DNA of 64,000 nt from the NCBI GenBank assembly GCA_015179125.1, contig WHVA01000482.1:21256-85255 (forward strand), given 5' to 3'. The DNA comes from Gautieria morchelliformis (Eukaryota > Basidiomycota > Agaricomycetes > Gomphales > Gomphaceae). Below, piece after piece: positions 56,389 to 64,000 of this stretch (positions within the stretch are counted from its first letter, which is position 1; every line of letters starts with the position of its first letter). The notes under the pieces were generated by a model. It saw only the letters and a program-made list of their open reading frames with translations, did not search any database and was not told the DNA's origin. The position numbers and the translations under genes were made by a program.

Positions 56389-57190
56389 CACAGGAGACCG
56401 GCACCACTGTCACCCACCACACAGCACCTGAGGAGACTGACCCCAAGCCAGGTTATTGACCAGATCAATGGGGTCATATCCACTAGAACTGTTATTTAGT
56501 ATTAGAAATGATATTGAGAACAAATTGATTTAATCTCTTGGTTGTGAGACAAATCGAGTAGGAATTGAAGTAGACAGAATATCTGCGCACACAGTAAGTG
56601 TGCATGTCTTATGAATAGTGCCGACTAGAAATTCTACTACTGTGTGAGGAGCGAAACGAGGTGTAATTCCACTTCTAGTTAATTGTACATGAGTCTGGAT
56701 ATTTATTGTTTATCAACGGTGCTTGGCGGTCAGGGATTAATGGTGCAATACTACACAAATGATGGAATGGGGCAAGCGGCGCATAACTGTCGATAGGGGT
56801 GTCGACGCACGTCGTACAGGTTGGACTTGGAGATGGAGTGTAAAACGGAATGGGGAGATGGGTTTTTGGTGAATGATAGGGGACGTAGTCTGGGTATGGG
56901 CAGGGTCGGCTTGACGCGTCGTGTCCCTTGATGGGGTCACGTGACTGATGGAATATGGACGATTGGGACGGGCTCGGTGGTCTTGGATGGGGTTTTCTGG
57001 ACGTTCTGGATCATGGAGTCACTTGGTATGTGTCCCTGTGATGTCGGAATGATCGGGGTCTGAGATCGATTCAGGTTGAGTGAGCATGTGATTGTCCGGT
57101 GGTCTCAGGTATGAGCGCCGTGATGTGTATACACAGGAGAGGGGGATTATTGGTGTGTCGATGTGATGTGGGTTCGTGTGTGTTGTGGTT
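56389..57190. other. Unassigned stretch
   Basis: No gene recognised. An inverted repeat built on ACTAGAA-TTCTAC and CACTTCTAGT is present near 56625-56680. The right part is the region upstream of the hAT remnant. Confidence 0.4.
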
Positions 57191-57202
57191 GTTATATTAA
57201 TG

Positions 57203-58310
57203 TTGTATTTTCCTTTACTTTCAACAAGAACCACATCAGAGCCAGACATCGTGCGGGCAACAAGCCAGGCATATCTGACAATGAGGACATCCTGACCAAT
57301 TCCAACCTTGCTGCCATGTACCCACAGCATCAGACCCCCAACAACACCCTGCCAGCAACTGTGACTCTGAACATCCCCATGACCTCCTACTCTAACAACC
57401 CCACCCAACCCCCAACCTCCACCCAACCCCCAACCCTCAACCAACTTCTGGCACCACTGCAGCCCACCTAGACCACGGCAGCCATGGCACCCACCCCCAA
57501 CCCCACAGCAACATACACCTTCTTCCCACCTGTGGAGTATTCGCTGTCGACAAGCACCGGTTCTCTGTGTGTGCAAATTGAAGGATGTCATGCGTATGAG
57601 TATCTCAAAGCTTGCCATGAGAATGGCTGGCCAGTTAAGATAAAATGTCTCACTCTCCTCAAAAGTAACGAAAAAGTAACCACTCAACCTGATCCACGCC
57701 CTCCATTTTCAATGGGTCGCTTTAAAACGGCACTCGTTAACTGGATCGTTGCAAATGACCAGGTACGTCACATATGGTACACTTAGCTTTCAAAACTTAT
57801 TAATATTCTCATTTAGTCTATTAATGTCATTGAATGCCCTGAATTCTGTGATCTCCTACTTCTGCTACGAGAATCCATGCTAAGCTGCGATATCCCACAC
57901 TGAACAGCAATTCGGAGTTTAACTGGTAAGGCATGGGAGCATAATTTTACGGAACTCAAAAAAGAGCTAGCGGTGATTTCTCTCGTGAACTCTATAGGAC
58001 TATGAAAAGCTCACACATCTTATATAGCAATCAGTGGGGAAGATATCACTTACAATGGACTTATGGGACGACAAGAGTATATGGCGCTGTAACTGCTCAC
58101 TACCTATGTTGTGGGTCTATTTCAACTTCACTGGATTGCAGGGGAGAGTTGGCCCTACATTCAGCTCTCATTTGGTTCCTTCCGATGCCTGGCTGCCATT
58201 TCAGTCAGGATCTTGCAAAGGGTCTCCTCTTTATCACTGACCGTGTCAACATAACAGACAAGGTGCATCATTTTCTCACACATTTATCATATTGTGGCTA
58301 AATGTGTATA
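57203..58310 (+). pseudogene. hAT-type transposase remnant, N-terminal half
   Basis: Pro/Thr/Asn-rich leader, then LKACHENGWPVKIKCLTLL, PPFSMGRFKTALVNWIVAND, an intron-like gap (about 57762-57817), SINVIECPEFCDLLLLLRES and MLSCDIPHRTAIRSL, then ISLTMDLWDDKSI and a FITDRVNITDK stretch. This is the order seen in basidiomycete hAT transposases: linker, then the first catalytic Asp in the T-x-D-x-W region. An in-frame TAG at 57469-57471 and several frameshifts after 58000 make it non-functional. The C-terminal dimerisation part is missing. Confidence 0.7.
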
Positions 58311-58745
58311 GATTTGAGTCCAGGGTGGCATCAGCCATCATGTCACTTGGCTGTGCCTGGGGCTGGGGCCATGAGCTTCCAGCGTGTGTTCATTTCCGAT
58401 CATGTGGGATTATAGCAGGCACACAATTGACAGTAGAGGGGCATACTGGATGGTTTTCAACAGTGAGCAGTCATTGATGCAGGAATCTTTTTCAAGATCA
58501 CACAGAATCCACAGATCAGTTGTTTGTTAGGCAAACAACTTCTGGAAGTTCAAAAAAGTGTAAATGTATGGATCTTAGGACCTTGTGTCACAAGGGCAAG
58601 CAGAACTTGACCAGGATGTGGTTATTCTGTGTACTACATAGTAACAGTGTAAGGCAAAGATGAGATGGAGCCACTGGTCAGTTCCCATGCAATAACTATA
58701 CAATGGGTCCATGCAGACCCACTGGTATTAGATAATGTATACCAG
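58311..58745 (+). repeat. Dispersed repeat R3, copy 2
   Basis: 58311-58500 encodes ESRVASAIMSLGCAW and HFRSCGII, matching the minus strand of 20926-21204. 58558-58745 is the diverged GTGTAAA unit. Together it is collinear with copy 1. Confidence 0.7.
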
Positions 58746-58789
58746 TAGTGGGCATTGCCTTAAGGACAATGTGGGTCAATGTGGGTATT

Positions 58790-59918
58790 TACAGATGGGG
58801 TTCGGCGAGTGGGTCAAGTGCCAAATCTGGTGAAGACAAATGTTCTAGAAGATAATAAAAACAACACATGGTCTTTATTAAAAGATGAGGCTGTCAAAGT
58901 TGGGGCAAGAACAGTGCATTGGATCAATCACCCCTCAGCTCTTCTGCCACGCCCACAACTCACAGATTCTCCCCTCCCTGAATATTAGCTTGAAGAAAAC
59001 ACTCTGTGAGAGGACTGCACAGAGGTGGTTGGTGAAGCTTGGCTGGACATGCACCATCTTGCGAAAAGGTGTGTATATGGATGCCCATGAGAGGGCCGAT
59101 GTTGTCAAGTATTGGAATGAGGTTTTCTCCCAATGATGGAGAAATATGAACAAGTGATGAATAAATTTGAGGGGCCTGAGCTGAAGTGAGTTGAACCCAG
59201 ACTTCAGCCAGGTGAAAGGCTTCTAATTGATGAGTTTCACAATGAGAGCTGCTGTCAACAAAATGACTTCAAAGGTTCTACCTGGTGATATGTGTGTATG
59301 TTTAATTCTTATACTTGAATCTAATCAACCATGTCAGGCTACAGAAGGGTGAACAAATCGTCCAGAAAAAAGGGAATTGTCGGCTGATTCACATCTCAGA
59401 CTTCATAGAGGAGGTGAATGGACGGTTGGTTTCTTCCAACAATGATTGCAGCATTTCCTCCCAGTGCATGTCATCTTTCCCAGTTCAAATGCAGATCCAT
59501 ACTGTGATTGTGCTCAACTCATTGAGCAAGTTAAATCTTCAGCAATTGCAACATTTGAAGCAGCACACCCTGGCTGTCAAGCCTTGTTTATATTTGATCA
59601 GTCATCTGCACATGCAGCGCAGCAGCCCGATGCACTCAAGGCATTTGAAATGAATAAAAGCAATGATGGCAAGCAACAGTTTCAGAAGGATACAATTATT
59701 CCACACAACAATCCCACACCTCAACCCCATGGCAAAGTACCAAGAATTCCTACTGATGATGGCCAACAGAAAAGCCTGGAACAGACTCCTACAGAATGTG
59801 GGTTTACTATTAAAGGTCTCAAGGCAAAGTGTTCCCCCATCTATCCATTCAAGAGTCAACACTGCTGCATGGCTCAACTGCTTAGCCAGCAAGATGACTT
59901 TGTAAACCAGGTGTCTAT
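58790..59918 (+). pseudogene. DDE-superfamily transposase remnant
   Basis: Pieces in order: SLKKTLCERTAQRWLVKLGW and KGVYMDAHERADVVKY (N-terminal helix-turn-helix region), LLIDEFHNESCCQQND (first catalytic Asp region, 59222-59270), KKGNCRLIHISDFIEEVNG, then ALFIFDQSSAHAAQQPDALK (second Asp, 59580-59640), MNKSNDGKQQFQKDTIIPHN and FTIKGLKAKCSP. This matches a transposase family common in mushroom genomes. Frameshifts and stops occur throughout, and the third catalytic region is lost where repeat R3 begins at 59919. Confidence 0.75.
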
Positions 59919-60134
59919 GTGTAAAGATGTCGATCTTAGGCCTTGTATCACAAGGGCACAACAGAACTTGACCAATGAGTGGTATTCTGAATGCTACGTA
60001 GTGACAGTATAAGGGTAAGATGCAATGGGGACCGCTGACTGGTTCCCATGCATAAACTATACAGTGGGTCCCTAATGGGCCCACTGGGATTAAGTAATAA
60101 CTAGTGTACAGATAGATACATAGGTTATTTACAC
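59919..60134 (+). repeat. Dispersed repeat R3, copy 3 (216-bp unit only)
   Basis: Begins GTGTAAAG, ends TTATTTACAC (7-bp inverted ends). Closest to copy 1 at 20670-20883 in inverse orientation. No TSD is visible, and the transposase sequence does not resume on the right. Confidence 0.75.
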
Positions 60135-60166
60135 CCTCCCCTCTATAGACAACTATAGGGCGCTGC

Positions 60167-62169
60167 TTAGGAATCATAGAGGTCATCCATGATGGCATCC
60201 TCTATAGCTTCCGATACGATGACACCGTCATCGTATGGGGCCGGGGGAGCACGTGACTCCTCCGGAGGCACCTCCGCATCCACTGGGGTGGTTGGGTGAG
60301 GCGGCTCTGCCTCACCACTAGTGGGGTTCTCCACTTGGTTGACGGGGCCGGTATCCTCATGGAGCATGACCTTGACAGCCAGGTCCTCGGCCTGGGGAGG
60401 AGGCTGGAAGCGCGCCAGCTCTTGATTGAGCTGAGCATGGGTGAGCGGCTGGGGCACCGCGGCCCTCGCATGGCTGGTCTTGAGGACTTCCTCCCGCGTG
60501 GCGGCACTGAATGCCACGCCAGTGAGGCTGCGTTGAACGTACTGTTCAATGCATGTCGCTTGTTCATGAGTGACGCAGGTGTAGCAAGTCAGCCACCGTG
60601 CGATCTCAGCGAGCGGGATGTCGGGGCCAGCTTGGCCTCCCACGGGATATGGACCTATGATGGATAGCCGCAGGCTGGTGCTCTGCGGTGCCAGGCATTC
60701 CCTGACATTGACGAGGCTCGACCATTGGTCAGCTGAGCCGAACAAGTCGAGGAGTCTCAACTTGAGAGGTGAGGTGACCCCTTTAACTTGGAGTGCAAGT
60801 GCCTTCAACCACATCCAGATGTCCATGTCGTCTAGGTTGAAGGTTCCATCGGCATTGTTGCGGATGGCGGTGGGGATTCCTTCGGGGTTAAGTATCCAAC
60901 CCCTTAGGATAGCGGTGATGTCGTGTGGGGTACCGCTCGGTATTACGACACAATCCCGTTTGGGATTGTGAGTGTGTTGCTCGTGCTTGATGCGCCTGAA
61001 CATGCCAATTGTCTCGGGTGTGCGCGCGAGTTGCGGCATGTCTTTTGCACGCGCTAGGAGCTCAATGAAGCGTGGGTCGTTGAGCAGGCAGACGTCGTAC
61101 CATTGAGCACGATGCTGTTGCGCCTTTCCTACCGGTCGTGGTAGGAGGCCCGTCTCAGAGGCCGGTGGGTCTCCGAGTGGTATGATCACTCCCTCCCCCA
61201 GGTAGGGAGGGTGAACTGTCCCCACTGGTGGCGGCAGGTCCACGTGAGGCCCGATGTACTGGGCCTTGACCAATGCTACCTGCTGATGTAGGGGAGGGTC
61301 ATTGATTGTGTGCGATGGTGACGCCACCAGGTATGTGCTGATTGCACTTTCCCTTGCAATGGCTAGACCATTGATGGTGTTGGGGGTGCCGCACAATTTC
61401 TTGCGCTTCTTTTTTGGCTGCTCAGCCAGATGCTGAGCTCTCTCCAGGTCGTATGTCTTCCAGACGGAGGAGTCAGACTCCCATCCTTCTGGGATGCCAT
61501 ACGCTGCATCTGATGGCGCACTCAGCCCCCCCATCGTCGTCGGGGTGGGAGCTGATAATAGGGACGCTAGCCCCGATGATGCGCATGCTGGCAAGGGTGC
61601 TGTCGCACAAGGTGATGAGGTCTCGGCCTCTGGGTCTGTGGCCGGGTCATGGCATGGCCTTTTTGAGGCTGCGTGGGCGAACTTGAGCTGGAGCTGGAGT
61701 GCACTCAGCTGCTCCTTGACCTCTTTTATTTTTGCATGCTCGACTTCGAGTGCGTCGTCGTGGTATTCGACCGCACGTTCCAAGTCCTTGACCTCCTTTT
61801 TGAGGTCATGGATGTGCCGCAGGCGCTCCTCCCACGCGTCACGCGCGATGCCCCTCGGGAGCCATCCCCAGGCCGCGTGACGGCGTCGCCAATGTCTTCA
61901 TCCCGCAGTTTTACCTTGTGGGTGCCTGTCGCGGCCCGTAAGTGCGCGGCATAGTCCGCGCAGGTGGCACAATCGTCTGGGTGGATGATTGCCAAGGCAT
62001 CTTCCCATCCTATGATCATCCAGTTTTCCTGGTCAACTGGGGCTCGTAGGATGTCTGTGGCCCCCTGTCTTGGGGCCGTTGTGCGTGTCGTGTATGTTGA
62101 CAGATCAACGTCCATCCCATCTTTGGGGGGCATCATCTTTGTGGGTAGATGATGGTGGTTTGCTTCCAA
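60167..62169 (-). pseudogene. Extra ORF downstream of G1 pol, unknown function (one frameshift)
   Basis: Minus strand, from ATG at 62169 (or 62136, MMPPKDGMDVDLSTY), about 665 codons with one frame change near 61865. The first part has ENWMIIGWEDALAIIHPDD and CATCADYAAHLRAATGTH. Next comes a coiled coil (HDLKKEVKDLERAVEYHDD to KEQLSALQLQLK), a Pro/Ser/Ala-rich linker, KKKRKK (nuclear-signal-like), and a long folded-looking part (TPETIGMFRRIKHEQHTHN, DIWMWLKALALQVKGV, RLLDLFGSADQWSSLVN). 538 codons are uninterrupted. No signal peptide or membrane segment is seen, so it is not an obvious envelope protein although it occupies that position. Confidence 0.55.
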
Positions 62170-62257
62170 GAAGCGGTGCGCCCTCGGAAATATCTGAGGC
62201 GAAAATTTAACTGCGCTGTGGCTGGCGCATCAGGTGGTATGCACGTGACAGACAGGT

Positions 62258-63999
62258 CTAGTGGCGTCTGGGGAGGTTGCGTGGCTTGCCCACCCCCTGG
62301 AGCTCTAGATAGCTATCTAGGGCTTCAAGATCCTTGCATGATGACATGGGTTCCCATGTCACGTCGCCTAGGGTCCAGCGGACCTGGAACTCCAGGTCCG
62401 TCGAGTTTATCCAACAATGTGCAATGATCTCATCGATGAGCCACTCCTCGTCGTCATTTTCTCCAAAGTCATAAAATGACTTGGCCTCACGACGAGGGAA
62501 TAATATGTCATTGTTAGCCTCGGATTGTTGTACAATGCTTGAATGAAAGACCGGTGATATGCGACGGCTTTTCAGCTCTTCGGGAAGCTCAAGGGTCACC
62601 ATCGAGGTGTTGTTATGCGCCTCAACAATGCGGTTCGGTCCGATGTACCAGGGGACAAGTTTTCTGGCTCTTCCTTTCGGGAGAGTTAGGGTTTGGGTTG
62701 AGAGGTAGACACGGTCGTTGGCCGCGTACCTGTTGCTCGCCATACATTTCTTGTTTGCATGAAATGTTTGCGTCACTCGATGCTCAATGTTGCATTGTGT
62801 GCCGCCATCAGGTTCCATCTTGCCTGATGTGCAAACCGGGCTACCCCCTTGAATGGGGTGTCCACGGCTATCGGGAGATCTATCAGCGTCATATAGCCAT
62901 GGTTCAGCTCAAAGGGCACGAACCCTGTGGTTGTGCTTACATTGCTGTTGAGGGCGTCCTCAACCATTGGGCATTTCAACGCCCAATCCTTCTTATCGTC
63001 CCTGACAACCGCGCGCAATATCTGTCCGATCGAGTGGTTTGTGGGCTCGGTTGCTCCATCCATTTGGGGATGGAAGGCAGTCGACATGAGGAACTTGGTC
63101 CCCATGAGTCTCTGTAGTTCACACCAGAAGATCGACGTGAACTTCGAGTCTCTATCCAAGACATAGAGTCTGGGACTCTATGGAGTCGAACAATTTCTTT
63201 CAGAAACAGCCAGGCTACTCCCTTGGCTGACATGCTTGTTGTGGGTGGGACGAGGTGGACGTGCGACGTTAGTCAGTCGATGACTACCATTAGGTAGTCA
63301 GTCACAGTCATTAGATTTGGGCAGGGGCCCCATGAAGTCTATTCCAATCCACTGCCATGGCCTATCCGGAATGGTAGGCTGTGTAGTAAGCCTTTGGGCC
63401 GTTGTGGCCCGGTTTTCGTCATCTGGCACTTCACGCACCATGTGCAGAATGACTCGATGTCCGGGCTCATGCCCGGCCACCAATATGACCTTCTAACGTA
63501 GTTAGATGTCTTCAGATGGCCGTAGTGACTGACTATCTGGTGTGCTCGATCAATGATTATTTTGATCAGCCTCCTTCCCCCCTGAAGAACAGATCGGGGA
63601 CGGCGATGACGTCTCTCTTGAGCTGATTCTTAGTCCAGATCAGCCTGTCCTGGATTCCAAATCTTGGGTGTGCGTCCGGGTGCTCAATGATTTTTGAGAA
63701 CATGGCGTCTCTATGGTACGCGTCTCGTAAAACCTTGGACAGGTCTACGCCTTGCTCAATGCACTGGCGCAAGGGTGCGCCATTGTTCCCTGCGGCGATG
63801 ACTTGACATCATCATCGTCATCATCGCGTGATTTGGCACTGTTCGTGGGCTTTTGTGAGCCCTCGTTTAGTGCGGCGGATTCCAATATCCACACCTCTGT
63901 CTCCTCTGTGAGGCGGTTAGACCGTCTCGTTGCTGCTGTTTGCAGCACAATATACCAGTCGGTGGGCAGTAGATCACCTTCTGGGTCTAAACGCGCGTC
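62258..63999 (-). pseudogene. G1 gypsy pol, third copy: integrase and chromodomain
   Basis: Minus strand from right: TEETEVWILESAALNEG (tether), HPRFGIQDRLIWTKNQLKRD (63650-63710), zinc motif (SHYGHLKTSNYVRRSYWWP, CTWCVKCQMTK), integrase core (QWIGIDFMGPLPKS, DRDSKFTSIFWCELQ, TAFHPQMDGATEPTN), then RKLVPWYIGPNRIVEAHN and a C-terminal chromodomain-like unit (EWLIDEIIAHC to VTWEPMSS). The part 62258-62818 is open; upstream parts carry frameshifts. So family G1 is also a chromovirus. The window ends inside it. Confidence 0.85.
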
Positions 64000-64000
64000 T

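Noticed and set aside
57019-57687. Minus-strand 222-codon ORF rich in Gly/Trp/Val
   Set aside because: Antisense of the Pro/Thr-rich leader of the hAT remnant; no coding signature of its own.
1-64000. CRISPR arrays, rRNA, tRNA genes
   Set aside because: No regularly spaced repeats with unique spacers and no rRNA or complete tRNA pattern were seen; the tRNA-like word at the copia PBS is a primer-binding site, not a gene.

Overview
The window is a repeat-dense piece of a filamentous basidiomycete genome, most likely an Agaricomycete (mushroom-forming fungus). The evidence is host-type genes with many 41-90 bp GT-AG introns, a HeLo-like/NACHT/ankyrin NLR gene, a stand-alone fungal adenylating enzyme, and several retroelement and DNA-transposon families typical of mushrooms. 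No rRNA, tRNA or CRISPR was seen. By my reading more than 80 percent is mobile-element sequence, much of it nested, and many insertions could be dated relative to each other from target-site duplications (TSDs).

Layout. 1-2800: decayed Ty3/gypsy family 'G1', broken by solo LTRs, plus the tail of a non-LTR element. 3288-9551: an intact, young chromodomain Ty3/gypsy element 'C1' (LTRs about 99 percent identical, gag and pol both open). 11033-20228: a 9.2-kb minus-strand gypsy element 'G2' with paired 307-bp LTRs, itself hit by a solo LTR, a CACTG-ended foldback MITE, a fragment of another retroelement, a tandem repeat, and a long polypurine tract where the integrase core should be. 22130-26045: second G1 copy. 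26300-28447: an intact nine-exon adenylate-forming enzyme gene. 29022-31674: copia 'K1', cut short. 31685-37689: a nearly intact 6.0-kb non-LTR retrotransposon with poly-A tail and 12-bp TSD. 37762-38429: a two-exon hypothetical gene. 42532-52902: one NLR pseudogene split by a 7.0-kb two-gene DNA transposon (45009-52021, TSD CAGCCA); removing the transposon and one TSD rejoins the NLR reading frame exactly. That transposon in turn contains copia 'K2', whose 5' LTR is an almost perfect 175-bp inverted repeat, and a BTB-protein gene fragment. 53249-54214: a second CACTG-ended element. 54300-60134: solo LTR, hAT and DDE transposase pseudogenes, dispersed repeats. 60167-63999: third G1 copy, with a long extra ORF downstream of pol.

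Recurrent solo-LTR family 'sL' (5 copies) comes in a short (about 950 bp) and a long (about 1245 bp) form; the long form is explained by an old tandem duplication at its 5' end. Three copies have exact 5-bp TSDs.

Most noteworthy: (1) the two-gene IS3EU-like transposon that disabled the NLR gene; (2) the palindromic copia LTR; (3) copia gag start codons that lie inside the primer-binding site, opposite the CAU anticodon of the presumed initiator-tRNA primer; (4) a Tf1-like self-priming signature in C1; (5) the extra ORF in the env position of G1. The host genes show no common pathway; apart from the adenylating enzyme and the small hypothetical gene they are broken.
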